Shown piece by piece: positions 53,948 through 62,469 of a stretch of 64,000 bases of DNA (position 1 is the first letter of the stretch; every line of letters starts with the position of its first letter). The stretch comes from Saccharopolyspora ipomoeae (lineage in GTDB: Bacteria; Actinomycetota; Actinomycetes; Mycobacteriales; Pseudonocardiaceae). Under the pieces are notes generated by a model, which was not told the DNA's origin, searched no databases, and was given only the letters and a program-made list of their open reading frames with translations. Where the stretch lies: positions 248,001 through 312,000 of the forward strand of contig NZ_JASAOF010000002.1 in assembly GCF_029952525.1 (NCBI RefSeq). The letters run 5' to 3'. Both the position numbers and the translations under genes were made by a program.

Positions 53948-54903
53948 ACCCGCACCTGTCGATGATCAACGGACACCCGGTGCTGCGCCTGCAGCGCGTG
54001 CTGGCCCACCCGCCGGAGAAGGTGTGGACGGCGGTGACCGACCCCGACGGACTCGCGGCGTGGTTCCCGGCACGGGTGAGCTTCGACCGCCTCGCCCCGG
54101 GCGCGGCGATGCGCTTCACCTTCGAAGGCCCCGATGCACCCGACAGCGGCGCACCCGAGACCGGCGAGATCCTCGAGGTCGACGAACCGAAGGTCTTCGC
54201 GTTCCGCTGGGACAGCGACGTCATCCGCTGCGAACTCCTCCCGCACGAGCAGGGCTGCCTGCTGGTGTTCAGCCACACCCTCCGCGGGCCGGACAGCGAC
54301 CGCCCCTCCGCCGCCCGCCACGGCGCCGGCTGGCTGCTCTGCCTCGACGCCCTGCAAGCCGGACTCGACGGCACCACCGCCGAATTCGACATGACCGCCT
54401 GGTTCACCCACGCCGAGAACCTCATCGACCTCTTCGACCTCGCCACCGGCCACGCCGAGCCCACCGAGCACGGCTGGCAGCTGCGCTTCGAACGCGACCT
54501 CGTCCAACCCCCGGGCGAGGTGTGGCAGCTGCTCACCGGCGGCGAACCACCCGAACCCGGCGGGACGGCGCCGCTCCCGGCCACCCACGGCTACGGCCAC
54601 GCCGGGCCCGTCACCGAATCCACGCCGCCCGAAACCCTGGCCTACAGCTGGGAAAACGGGGGAGAGGTGCGCTTCGCGCTGCGCGAGCAGCACCCGATCG
54701 GCACCCGCCTGGTGCTCACCCACACCATCACCGACCCCGACCAGCGGGCGATCCTGCTGGCCGCCTGGCACACCCACCTGGAGCTGCTCTTCGCCGCCCT
54801 GCACGGCGACGTCCGCTGCCCGTGGCCCGCCGAACGCACCGAGCGGCTGCGCGTGCGCTACACCGAAGAGCTCGCCGAAGACGGGCCGTCCGGCGCACGA
54901 TGA
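53944..54903 (+). CDS. Double SRPBCC (AHSA1-like) protein
   Basis: 319 residues from ATG at 53944, overlapping arsR (ATGA). Two START-like domains in tandem: the first NGHPVLRLQRVLAHPPEKVW to GTTAEFDMTAWFTHAENLID, the second WQLRFERDLVQPPGEVWQLL to AAWHTHLELLFAALHGDVRC. Each has the AHSA1 pattern of a deep hydrophobic pocket. Ligand unknown. ArsR - AHSA1 pairs are a common autoregulated unit in actinobacteria, and the fused second domain is the unusual part. Confidence 0.88.
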   Translation: MNPHLSMINGHPVLRLQRVLAHPPEKVWTAVTDPDGLAAWFPARVSFDRLAPGAAMRFTFEGPDAPDSGAPETGEILEVDEPKVFAFRWDSDVIRCELLPHEQGCLLVFSHTLRGPDSDRPSAARHGAGWLLCLDALQAGLDGTTAEFDMTAWFTHAENLIDLFDLATGHAEPTEHGWQLRFERDLVQPPGEVWQLLTGGEPPEPGGTAPLPATHGYGHAGPVTESTPPETLAYSWENGGEVRFALREQHPIGTRLVLTHTITDPDQRAILLAAWHTHLELLFAALHGDVRCPWPAERTERLRVRYTEELAEDGPSGAR

Positions 54904-54967
54904 TCGGCCACTTAGGATGGTCCTCGTCCGACATCGCCCCGCGAGCACCATCAGGAGAGCGACGCAC

Positions 54968-55291
54968 ATGATCTTCATCACGGCGAAGTTCCGCGTGAAG
55001 CCCGAATCCGCCGAGCAGTGGCCGCAGATCGCCGCCGCGTTCACCAACGCCACCCGCAACGAGCCCGGCTGCCTGTGGTTCGACTGGTCGCGCAGCCTGG
55101 AAGACCCCCACGAGTACGTGCTGGTGGAGGCCTTCCGGGACGGAGAGGCCGGCGCCGCCCACGTCAACAGCGAGCACTTCAAGCACGCCCAGCAGACCCT
55201 GCCGCCGCACCTGGCCGAAACCCCGCGGGTCATCAACACCTCCCTCGACCAGGACGACTGGTCGCTGCTCGGCGAGATGTCCGTCGACTGA
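54968..55291 (+). CDS. Antibiotic biosynthesis monooxygenase (ABM) domain protein
   Basis: 107 residues, ATG at 54968 with AGGAGAG upstream. ABM dimeric alpha-beta barrel: MIFITAKFRVKPESAEQWPQ, NEPGCLWFDWSRSLEDPHEY, VLVEAFRDGEAGAAHVNSEH, FKHAQQTLPPHLAETPRVIN. Members include ActVA-Orf6-like quinone-forming monooxygenases and YgiN. It lies 64 bases after the SRPBCC gene and is followed by a strong terminator, so it may be part of that operon. Confidence 0.9.
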   Translation: MIFITAKFRVKPESAEQWPQIAAAFTNATRNEPGCLWFDWSRSLEDPHEYVLVEAFRDGEAGAAHVNSEHFKHAQQTLPPHLAETPRVINTSLDQDDWSLLGEMSVD

Positions 55292-55309
55292 CACGCCACC
55301 AGCGCGAAA

Positions 55310-55340
55310 AAGGGGGCTCCGGGAATCCCGGAGCCCCCTT
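55310..55340. terminator. Hairpin terminator between ABM and DoxX-like genes
   Basis: AAGGGGGCTCCGGGA pairs with TCCCGGAGCCCCCTT, stem 14-15 bp with a minimal loop, preceded by AAAAA and followed by CTT. It sits between the convergent ABM and DoxX-like genes and serves both. Confidence 0.85.
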
Positions 55341-55344
55341 CGCA

Positions 55345-55695
55345 TCAGGCCGTCAGGGTGAACCACAGCGACCCGGCGGCCAGGGCCAGAAACACCCCGG
55401 GCGCGGCGATCGTGGACCACGTCCCCGCCCGCACGTGCACCACCACCGCACCGACGAAGAACAGCACCAACCCGGCCGCCGCCCACGCCCCGATCACCGG
55501 AACTCCCAGCACCGCGCCCAGCAACCCGACCGCCCCGGCCGCTTTGAGCCCACCGAGCACCGGCAACCACTCCCGCGCCACCCCGTTGGCCTCGGCGTTG
55601 CCCACCACGTACCGGCCGCCGGCGAAGTCCACCACCGCGCTGACCGCGTTGAGCACCGCGGTCACCACGATCACGATCACCGACACGAGCACCAT
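55345..55695 (-). CDS. DoxX-like membrane protein
   Basis: 116 residues from ATG at 55695. Four hydrophobic segments: MVLVSVIVIVVTAVLNAVSA, VLGGLKAAGAVGLLGAVLG, IGAWAAAGLVLFFVGAVVVH and IAAPGVFLALAAGSLWFTLT. REWLPVLGGLKAAGAVGLLG is the DoxX-like family core. Role unknown; such genes are often coupled to regulators or oxidoreductases, and here it stands alone and convergent with the ABM gene. Confidence 0.8.
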   Translation of the reverse strand: MVLVSVIVIVVTAVLNAVSAVVDFAGGRYVVGNAEANGVAREWLPVLGGLKAAGAVGLLGAVLGVPVIGAWAAAGLVLFFVGAVVVHVRAGTWSTIAAPGVFLALAAGSLWFTLTA

Positions 55696-55819
55696 CACAC
55701 CCGACCCCCTTCTTCCCGGCCTCACCCCGATGACGCCCGCGAGCGCGCGAATGTGACCGCCGTCCACACCGTTGGGGACCAAGTCGACAAAACGATCCCC
55801 GCTCTCCTCGAAGGTGCTG

Positions 55820-55901
55820 GGCAGTGGACAGTTTTAGCCATAATCGTCCGGACATAACGGACATTGATCATGGGTGGTGATGACTAAAACTGCCCACTGC
55901 C
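55820..55901. repeat. 18-bp inverted repeat with 46-base loop
   Basis: GGCAGTGGACAGTTTTAG (55820-55837) and CTAAAACTGCCCACTGCC (55884-55901) match in 17 of 18 bases. The loop contains TCCGGACATAACGGA. It lies between the hydroxylase stop and the DoxX-like start, both on the - strand; it could be the hydroxylase terminator or a small mobile repeat. Confidence 0.6.
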
Positions 55902-55972
55902 TCGACGCGCCCCGACCATCAGCGCCGCGGATGACGGGCGGGAGTCGGCGGCGGCGATGGGTGAGCGGTAGG

Positions 55973-56827
55973 TCAGTCGGTGGGGGACCAGCCGGGCGGG
56001 CCGAACAGGTAGCCGAGCTTGTCGCGCCAGCGCGGGGTGGTGCGGACCTGGCGCAGGATGTCGGCGAAGGCGCCGTACTGCAGGGTCACGACGTTGTAGG
56101 TCTCCACGGGGTGGGTGAGCCCGTAGGTGGGGCGGTGCAGTTCGGGCTGGAAGGTGCCGAACACGCGGTCCCAGATGATGAGGATGCCGCCGTAGTTCTT
56201 GTCGAGGTACTCGGGGTCGGAGCCGTGGTGCACGCGGTGGTGCGAAGGCGTGTTGAACACGAACTCGATCGGCCGCGGCAGCTTCGAGATGGCCTCGGTG
56301 TGGACGAAGAACTGGTAGACGAGGTTGATCGAGAACGCGATGTAGAGCGCCCAGGGGGCGAAGCCCAGCAGCGGCAGGGGCAGCCAGAAGAAGAACTCGA
56401 ACCACGGGTTCCACTTCTGCCGCAGCGCGGTGCCGAAGTTCATGTACTCGCTGGAGTGGTGGGCCTGGTGGGCGGCCCAGCCGATGTTGACCCGGTGCAC
56501 GAACCGGTGGTTGAGGTAGTACGCCAGGTCGAGCCCGACGATGAGCAGCAGCCAGAACCACCACGTGTCGGTGGGCAGGTGCCACGGCGCCAGGTGGGTG
56601 TAGAGCGCGTTGTAGACGAAGAACGTGGCGACCTTGAACACCGACAGGAACACCAGCGATCCCGCGCCCATGGTCAGGCTGGTGCGGGTGTCCTTGAAGG
56701 CGTATCCGGTGGCGTTGTCGTCGTGGTCGAGCCACTTCAGGGCGGCGAGCTCGATGGCGATGCTCAGCACGAAGAACGGGATCGCGTAGGTGACGGGGTT
56801 CTTCATCGGATCCAGCAGGTCGGTCAT
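55973..56827 (-). CDS. Fatty acid hydroxylase / sterol desaturase family protein
   Basis: 284 residues from ATG at 56827. Membrane di-iron enzyme with the three His clusters: YYLNHRFVHRVNIGW, AAHQAHHSSEYMNFG and NTPSHHRVHHGSDPEYLD. Hydrophobic segments surround them (AIPFFVLSIAIELAALKW, LVFLSVFKVATFFVYNAL). It hydroxylates or desaturates lipids using O2. Divergent from a TetR gene with a palindrome between, so it is probably regulated by that protein. Neighbouring KstD-like and hydrolase genes suggest lipid or steroid metabolism. Confidence 0.9.
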   Translation of the reverse strand: MTDLLDPMKNPVTYAIPFFVLSIAIELAALKWLDHDDNATGYAFKDTRTSLTMGAGSLVFLSVFKVATFFVYNALYTHLAPWHLPTDTWWFWLLLIVGLDLAYYLNHRFVHRVNIGWAAHQAHHSSEYMNFGTALRQKWNPWFEFFFWLPLPLLGFAPWALYIAFSINLVYQFFVHTEAISKLPRPIEFVFNTPSHHRVHHGSDPEYLDKNYGGILIIWDRVFGTFQPELHRPTYGLTHPVETYNVVTLQYGAFADILRQVRTTPRWRDKLGYLFGPPGWSPTD

Positions 56828-56859
56828 CGAAAAGTCCCTCCCCGGCGAATTGACCTTTC

Positions 56860-56870
56860 GGTAAGTTACC
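56860..56870. promoter_or_regulatory. GGTAAGTTACC palindrome between hydroxylase and tetR
   Basis: Perfect 11-base palindrome (GGTAA-G-TTACC) 33 bases from the hydroxylase start and 32 bases from the tetR start, so nearly centred. A weaker ACCCACTTGGGT lies at 56879-56890. Candidate TetR operator. Confidence 0.55.
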
Positions 56871-56901
56871 AGCGGGTCACCCACTTGGGTAGACTCCCGG
56901 A

Positions 56902-57528
56902 GTGGCCAAAGCAGGAACCAAGGGCGTCGCCCGAGCACAACGCGAACGCCAGATCCTCGACATCGCCGGACGCACCTTCGCCGAACACGGCTACGCCGGC
57001 ACCTCACTGACGACCATCGCCACCGACGCCGGCATCTCCAAACCCCTCATCTACAACTACTTCGGCTCCAAACAAGGCCTCTTCTCCGCCTGCCTCACCC
57101 GCGCCGGAGAAACCATCGCCGGCGTCATCGAGCACACCGCCGACCTCGGCCACGTCGGACCCGAACAAGCCATCCTCAGCCTCGACCGCATCTTCACCGC
57201 CCTGCACGGCCAAACCTGGATGTGGCGCATCCTGCGCGACCCCACCATGCCCACCGAACTCACCGGCCAACGCACCCACTACGAACACCGCATGCACACC
57301 GTCGGCGCCCAAGGCGTCGCCGACATGCTCCGCAAAGCCGACAACCACGACCCCCTCGACGCCTCCGCCCTCACCGCCGCCTGGATCAACGTCTTCGACG
57401 CCCTGGTCACCTGGTGGACCGACCACCCCACCCAAACCCCCACCGCCATGACCCACCGCGCCGCACGGCTGTTCACCACCGTCTTCGGCCCCCTCGACCT
57501 CGACGAACTCCCCCTCAACAACCGCTGA
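56902..57528 (+). CDS. TetR family regulator
   Basis: 208 residues, GTG at 56902. HTH: RERQILDIAGRTFAEHGYAG then TSLTTIATDAGISKPLIYNY and FGSKQGLFSACL. Ligand domain with TAAWINVFDALVTWWTDHPT. Divergent from the lipid hydroxylase, 74 bases apart, with a central palindrome; it likely controls the hydroxylase. Ligand unknown, perhaps a lipid. Confidence 0.9.
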   Translation: MAKAGTKGVARAQRERQILDIAGRTFAEHGYAGTSLTTIATDAGISKPLIYNYFGSKQGLFSACLTRAGETIAGVIEHTADLGHVGPEQAILSLDRIFTALHGQTWMWRILRDPTMPTELTGQRTHYEHRMHTVGAQGVADMLRKADNHDPLDASALTAAWINVFDALVTWWTDHPTQTPTAMTHRAARLFTTVFGPLDLDELPLNNR

Positions 57529-57704
57529 CAACCCCACAGAACCACGACAACAGCAAGCAGCCCCAGGACGACGGCACCAGGCAGGCAGCCGCCTCCTGCC
57601 GCACTGAATCCAGGCCTCCCCAACCCAGCCCCGGCACACCGGCGACCACAGCCACGCCCTACCCGCCGTCGCCACCCGGCACTACAACAAGGGGGAGCGG
57701 CCGG

Positions 57705-58160
57705 TCACGCACCCACCCAACCGGCCACCCCCAAATCCCGCGAGAGCTCCGCCACCTGCTCGCTCGACAGCACCACCGTCACCGCACGACCGCTGACCAG
57801 CGTGAACGTCAACGCACCCTCGTCGACCTCCACCGAACCGGCCACCGGCTCCCGCACCCACGACCCCGCCGAACTCTCGCGCTCACCCTCGAACAACGGC
57901 AAGTTCGCCGCCATCTCCACCACGCACCACGCAGCCGTCCAAAACGCCTCCCGATCCCGGAAGTCCGTCCGGCTGCACGTCAACTCCCGACCCAACCCCG
58001 ACGAACCCACCCGCGCCTTGACCCGGCCCACGCCCGCGGCCGACTCCCAGATCGCGAACACCGTCACGTTGTTGGCCAACCGCTTGCGATAGGTCTCCCG
58101 CCCCTGCGAACGGGCCAACTCCCAACCCTCCACCATCTCGGGCCAAGCGTCGTCCACCAC
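57705..58160 (-). CDS. Hypothetical protein, 151 residues
   Basis: GTG at 58160 chosen because GAGGAG lies five bases upstream; GTG at 58166 and 58157 are also in frame. The product (VDDAWPEMVEGWELARSQGR, RLANNVTVFAIWESAAGVGR, EAFWTAAWCVVEMAANLPLF, ALTFTLVSGRAVTVVLSSEQ) has a mixed alpha/beta composition, no signal and no membrane helix. I do not recognise a family. It stands alone. Confidence 0.6.
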   Translation of the reverse strand: MVDDAWPEMVEGWELARSQGRETYRKRLANNVTVFAIWESAAGVGRVKARVGSSGLGRELTCSRTDFRDREAFWTAAWCVVEMAANLPLFEGERESSAGSWVREPVAGSVEVDEGALTFTLVSGRAVTVVLSSEQVAELSRDLGVAGWVGA

Positions 58161-58359
58161 GACCACTCCTCTCGAACCGGCGCACTCACCGCTCCGACGC
58201 ACCACACCCCAGACCCGGTTCCCCACCCGAACAACCCACTCACACAGGCAACCCCGCACCCCAGCAGAACGGCCAACCGTCATCCGACCCGACCACTCCG
58301 GGTCACCACCAGGGTTCGCCCCGACGCGCGCACCAGGCCCCACCCGCGACGCTGTCGAA

Positions 58360-59487
58360 ATGCGACCAACACTGCTCACCGCACTGGCTCTCAGCGCCGC
58401 CCTCGCGCTCTCCGGCACCACCGCGAACGCCGCACCGCCCCAGCTCGCACTGCCCGAACCCACCGGACCACTGCCGATCGGCACATCACAACTGCACCTG
58501 GTCGACCACCAGCGCCTCGACCCGTGGGCACCCGACCAACCACGCGAACTCATGACCACCCTCTGGTACCCCGCAGCCCCCACCGACGGGCCATCGGCCC
58601 AATACGTCACCCCGGCCGAATCCCGCGAAATCCTCCACCACCTCCAAGACCTCCCCCCAGTACCCGACGACGTCCTCAGCACGACCCGAACCCACGCACG
58701 CACCGACGCACCACCGATCTCGGCCACGCTCCCGCTCGTCCTGCTCTCACCCGGCTTCTCCCACCCCCGCGCCGCCCTCACCGGCCTGGCCGAAGACCTC
58801 GCCAGCCGCGGCTACGCCGTCGCGCTCATCGGCCACAACCACGAATCCCACGCCACCGAGTTCCCCGACGGCCGCCTCACCACCTGCCTGGCCTGCCAAG
58901 CCCAGGACTACGCGAAGGTGGTGCGCACCCGGGGCGACGACGTCGCGTTCCTCCTGGACGAACTACCCCGCAAAACCCCGTTGCGCCCGAACGGCATCGC
59001 GATGGTCGGCCACTCCATCGGCGGCGCCAGCGCCGCGCAAACCCTGAGCACCGACCCGCGCGTCACCGCCGGAATCAACCTCGACGGCACCTTCTTCCCA
59101 GCGCTCGGCCACGACCTCGCCAAGCCCTTCCTGCTCCTCGGCACACCCGAACACCGCCCCGGAGGCACCGACGAATCCTGGGACACCAGCTGGCCCCACT
59201 TGACCGACTGGCGACGCTGGCTGACCGTCTCGGGCACGAGCCACTCCTCGTTCACCGACTTCTCGATCCTCTCCGAGCAGTTCGGCGTCGGACTTCCCGA
59301 CGAGCCGCTCGACGGCCACCGCACAGCCGAGATCACCCGCGACTACGTCGCGGCGTTCCTCGACGAGCACCTGCGCGGCATCCCGCAACCACTGCTGGAC
59401 GGCCCCACGGCCGGCTACCCCGAGGTCATCTTCGAGAACCCCGCCACCCGCGACGACTCCGGGCAAGCATCCCGAGGCCGTCCCTGA
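58360..59487 (+). CDS. Secreted alpha/beta hydrolase (PAF-acetylhydrolase/cutinase-like)
   Basis: 375 residues, ATG at 58360. Signal peptide about 1-25 (TALALSAALALSGTTANAAP). Alpha/beta hydrolase core: TTLWYPAAPTDGPSAQYVTP, LVLLSPGFSHPRAALTGLAE, nucleophile elbow GIAMVGHSIGGASAAQTLS, Asp in NLDGTFFPALG and His in SGTSHSSFTDF. The oxyanion and lid features fit PAF-acetylhydrolase-like esterases. It probably hydrolyses ester bonds of lipids or polyesters outside the cell. The KstD-like gene follows in the same direction. Confidence 0.87.
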   Translation: MRPTLLTALALSAALALSGTTANAAPPQLALPEPTGPLPIGTSQLHLVDHQRLDPWAPDQPRELMTTLWYPAAPTDGPSAQYVTPAESREILHHLQDLPPVPDDVLSTTRTHARTDAPPISATLPLVLLSPGFSHPRAALTGLAEDLASRGYAVALIGHNHESHATEFPDGRLTTCLACQAQDYAKVVRTRGDDVAFLLDELPRKTPLRPNGIAMVGHSIGGASAAQTLSTDPRVTAGINLDGTFFPALGHDLAKPFLLLGTPEHRPGGTDESWDTSWPHLTDWRRWLTVSGTSHSSFTDFSILSEQFGVGLPDEPLDGHRTAEITRDYVAAFLDEHLRGIPQPLLDGPTAGYPEVIFENPATRDDSGQASRGRP

Positions 59488-59531
59488 CGAAGCCAGGGGA
59501 GCGGCGCCAGCAAACCCCTCGCCACGCAAAA

Positions 59532-59545
59532 TGAAACATGTTCTA
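59532..59545. promoter_or_regulatory. KstR-type operator upstream of the kstD-like gene
   Basis: TGAAACATGTTCTA matches TNNAACNNGTTNNA at all eight fixed positions. It lies ten bases before the preferred start codon (59555). In Mycobacterium and Rhodococcus this is the KstR binding sequence of cholesterol-catabolism genes. The core AACATGTT is also palindromic. Confidence 0.7.
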
Positions 59546-59554
59546 CTTGGGTGC

Positions 59555-61111
59555 ATGGCCAACACCCCGGACCACGAATGCGACGTCCTCGTCATCGGAT
59601 CCGGCGGCGGCGCACTCACCGGCGCCTACACCGCCGCCCGCGAAGGCCTCTCGGTCATCGTCGCCGAAGCCTCCACCCACTTCGGCGGCACCACCGCCTA
59701 CTCCGGCGGCGGCATGTGGTTCCCCTGCAACGCCGCACTCACCCGCGAAGGCCACCACGACACCCTCGACGCCGCCCGCACCTACTTCCGCGCCGTCGTC
59801 GGAAAACGCACACCCACCGCACTCCAAGACGCCTTCCTCGAAGGCGGCGCACCCCTCATCGACTACCTCGAAGCCGACACCGACTTCAAATTCATGGCCT
59901 TCCCCTGGCCCGACTACTTCGGCTCCGCACCCCAAGCCCACGCCACCGGCCGCCACATCATGGCCAAACCCCTCAAAGCCGAAAAACTCGGAACGCTGCG
60001 CGACACCCTCCGCCCACCCCTGGGCACCGAACGCGCCGACGAACCCCTCCCGGACGGACTCTTCGGCGGCCAAGCACTCCTCGCGCGCCTGCTCCTCGCC
60101 CTGTCCAAGCAACCCCGCGCCGACCTGCGCCGCAACGCCGTCTGCGACGAACTCCTGCTCACCGACGGCGCTGTCACCGGAGCAGTGATCACCCACGACG
60201 GCACCCGCCAGCACGTCCGCGCCCACCGCGGAGTCCTCATCGCCGCAGGCGGATTCGAGCACAACCAGCAGATGCGCGACCAGCACGGAGTCCCCGGAAC
60301 CACCCGCGACGCCATGGGCCCGCCCAGCAACCAGGGCCTGGCCACCTTGGCCGGCATCACCGCCGGAGCCGACACCGACCTCATGAACGAGGCCTGGTGG
60401 TCACCCGGCATCACCCACCCGGACGGCACCTCGACCTTCTCCCTCTGGTTCACCGGCGGCATCTTCGTCGACGACCAGGGCGAGCGCTTCGTCAACGAGT
60501 CCGCCGCCTACGACCGCATCGGCCGCCGCATCCTCAGCCGCCTCGCCGACGAGGCGATGACCCTGCCGTACTGGATGATCTACGACGACAGGGCAGGGGA
60601 GAGGCCACCCGTGCAGTCCACCAGCGTCCCCATGGGCAACACCCAGGACTACGTCGACGCCGGCCTCTGGCACACCGCCGACACCCTCGACGAACTCGCC
60701 ACCAAGATCGGCGTCCCCGCCGAGAACCTGGCCCGCACCGTCGCCCGCTTCAACACCTTCGCCGAATCCGGCACCGACGAGGACTACGCCCGCGGCGACG
60801 AGCCCTTCGACCGCGCCTTCACCGGCGGAGCCTCACCACTGGTTCCCATCACCAAGGGCCCCTTCCACGCAGCCGCCTTCGGCATCTCCGACCTCGGCAC
60901 CAAGGGCGGCCTGCGCACCGACCCGCGAGCCCGAGTCCTCAACACCGAAGGCGACGTAATCCCCGGCCTCTACGCCGCGGGCAACTCCATGGCCGCCGTC
61001 TCCGGCACCACCTACCCAGGAGGCGGCAACCCCATCGGCGCCTGCATGGTCTTCAGCCACCTCGCAGCCCTCGACATGGCCCGACGCAGGGGAGAGGCGC
61101 AAGCATCCTGA
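59555..61111 (+). CDS. kstD: 3-ketosteroid delta-1-dehydrogenase (KstD-like) FAD enzyme
   Basis: 518 residues from ATG at 59555; an ATG at 59531 lies inside the operator. FAD-binding VLVIGSGGGALTGAYTAARE and C-terminal GLYAAGNSMAAVSGTTYPGG with GNPIGACMVFSHLAALDMAR, the succinate dehydrogenase/fumarate reductase-like pattern used by KstD. Aromatic active-site candidates include Tyr in TTYPGGG. KstD inserts a double bond in ring A of 3-ketosteroids. The KstR-type site upstream supports a steroid substrate, although 3-ketosteroid-4-ene or other FAD dehydrogenases remain possible. Confidence 0.85.
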   Translation: MANTPDHECDVLVIGSGGGALTGAYTAAREGLSVIVAEASTHFGGTTAYSGGGMWFPCNAALTREGHHDTLDAARTYFRAVVGKRTPTALQDAFLEGGAPLIDYLEADTDFKFMAFPWPDYFGSAPQAHATGRHIMAKPLKAEKLGTLRDTLRPPLGTERADEPLPDGLFGGQALLARLLLALSKQPRADLRRNAVCDELLLTDGAVTGAVITHDGTRQHVRAHRGVLIAAGGFEHNQQMRDQHGVPGTTRDAMGPPSNQGLATLAGITAGADTDLMNEAWWSPGITHPDGTSTFSLWFTGGIFVDDQGERFVNESAAYDRIGRRILSRLADEAMTLPYWMIYDDRAGERPPVQSTSVPMGNTQDYVDAGLWHTADTLDELATKIGVPAENLARTVARFNTFAESGTDEDYARGDEPFDRAFTGGASPLVPITKGPFHAAAFGISDLGTKGGLRTDPRARVLNTEGDVIPGLYAAGNSMAAVSGTTYPGGGNPIGACMVFSHLAALDMARRRGEAQAS

Positions 61112-61161
61112 CAGAGACCGTGAGCGATCTCGGTCCAGACCTTCGTGGTCTCGTCGTGGTC

Positions 61162-61199
61162 GGGTTGGGGGAAGTTTTCATGAAAACTTCCCCCAACCC
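61162..61199. repeat. 38-bp perfect palindrome, terminator-like; copy 2 of 2
   Basis: 61162-61180 (GGGTTGGGGGAAGTTTTCA) followed by its exact reverse complement to 61199. The 28-base core is identical to that at 11927-11954; the outer bases differ in compensating pairs (TG/CA against TT/AA). It lies 51 bases after the kstD-like stop and probably terminates it. Confidence 0.75.
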
Positions 61200-61350
61200 A
61201 TCAGAAGCCGCAGCAGCACGCCCAGGCCGAGTACGACGAACGCGCGGCCGTAGGGCGACTACGTCGCCTCGTTGTCGCCTCGTTCGCCCATCTCGCTCGG
61301 TCCGGCTTCGGAGGTCGGGGAAGCGGGTTGCTGGGTCTCCCGAACACTTC

Positions 61351-61378
61351 ACTTAACATAATGTGCATTATCGGCCTT
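61351..61378 (-). other. dif site for XerC/XerD chromosome dimer resolution
   Basis: On the - strand: AAGGCCGATAA, TGCACA, TTATGTTAAGT. The XerD arm matches E. coli dif (TTATGTTAAAT) in ten of eleven bases and the XerC arm keeps the GATAA/CATAA end. The 11-6-11 structure and the partial palindrome ATAATG-TG-CATTAT around the centre are typical. It lies in a gene-poor region. dif is normally single and near the replication terminus. Confidence 0.85.
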
Positions 61379-61950
61379 ACGGGGTGATGGGCCGATGAGG
61401 CTGAGAGGGGCGGCTGGGTGGCGCTTTTCGGTCTTTTTGGTGACCGGGGCGTCGCATGGTGCGGGCTCGTTCTCGTGTGCGGGCCGCCGGGTGGCGTTGG
61501 GTGCTGGGATGCGTGGTGCGGCGTTGCGGTGATGCGTCGGGCTGGTTGAGCGTGCGCGTCGTGATGTGCGGCGTGCTGTCTTCGCGGCTCCTGCGAACGT
61601 GCCTGTTGGGTGCGACTCAGACTTCTCGGCGGCGTGGTGGCCGGTGATCCCCCTGTCTCGGTCGAACCCTTATCGACCACTACTTACGTCACAGTGACGT
61701 ATTGGGGTTGGTCTGGCTGGACCTCGAAACAGTGGTCCGCGCAGGGCATTTGCACGTTGATGATCACGGAGCCTGATGAGTGCGGCTGATCGGAGTCGGC
61801 CGGCGCTTTCTGCATGGGCGCGTCGGAAGACAAGCGAGACCTCAGCGCGACTCGATGACGGGCCCTGAAGGTGGCCTGCGAGTCGGTTGAAGGACGCCTC
61901 GATCCCCCGGGGTAAGATCGGGCCGGTCGTCGGGCCATCACCCTGATTGA

Positions 61951-61970
61951 TGGATAACGTAGATTATCCA
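61951..61970. repeat. TGGATAA-N6-TTATCCA inverted repeat, dif-like geometry
   Basis: Perfect seven-base arms around CGTAGA. Extending to 11 bases gives TTGATGGATAA and TTATCCACGAA, which still match each other in nine of eleven bases. The ATAA-N6-TTAT core is the one found in dif and in the site before the recombinase gene. Confidence 0.5.
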
Positions 61971-62259
61971 CGAAATTACAAGATCAACTTACAGATCTGG
62001 TTGTGGCCCAGCGCGTTCCAGCGATCCGGCCGGACCACCCCACTGCCGTCATGAGGGCTCCGCGACTCCCGCGAGCCCTTCCCGCTCTCCGTCCCGGTCC
62101 AAGCTCCCACGCGCCGCTCCCCTCCGCTGAGACCCGACCCCGACAGCAGGTCGAACGCGGGTTCGATTCCTGCGGGTTCGCGGGCGGGCCTAAAGGCACT
62201 CCCCTCCTCCTGCGGGCGGTGGATGCTGGAGGTATCACTCCTTCTTCGGGGAGGTCGTC

Positions 62260-62460
62260 ATGAACGGCCAGGAAGCTCTGCGGGAGCTGATCGAGCGCCT
62301 GGAGGCGCGGGCACGTCAGTCGCTGTGCACCAACGACGAGCAGAACCGCCGGTTCATCCGCACCGGGCTGCACGCGGCAGCCGATGAGGCGCGGATGCTC
62401 ATGCGGGAGCTGGACGAGGAGAACCTGCACCCCCGCTGGAACGGTCTGCCGATGCGGTGA
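62260..62460 (+). CDS. Small helical protein, 66 residues
   Basis: ATG at 62260 with GGGGAGG eight bases upstream. The product MNGQEALRELIERLEARARQ then NRRFIRTGLHAAADEARMLM is almost entirely helical, with a single Cys and no signal or membrane helix. No family recognised. It is divergent in direction from the dif region and convergent with the DUF6221 gene; such short genes are typical of accessory regions. Confidence 0.6.
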   Translation: MNGQEALRELIERLEARARQSLCTNDEQNRRFIRTGLHAAADEARMLMRELDEENLHPRWNGLPMR

Positions 62461-62469
62461 ACCGCCGGG

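Larger units (their letters stand above)
61200..62259. other. Gene-poor region containing dif
   Basis: No supported gene over about 1.06 kb. Predicted frames are rich in Pro/His/Arg and lack ribosome sites. It contains the dif site (61351-61378), the inverted repeat TGGATAA-CGTAGA-TTATCCA (61951-61970), and GCGGGTTCGATTCCTGC at about 62157, which resembles a tRNA T-arm but has no acceptor partner. Confidence 0.6.

Noticed and set aside
61201-61680. 159-residue - strand frame in the dif region
   Set aside because: Pro/His/Arg-rich, no ribosome site, no domain, and it runs across the dif site.
62150-62180. tRNA-like T-arm GCGGGTTCGATTCCTGC
   Set aside because: The T-loop and stem fit, but no acceptor partner, D-arm or anticodon arm can be found at the right distance on either strand. 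It may be a tRNA fragment, but not a tRNA gene.
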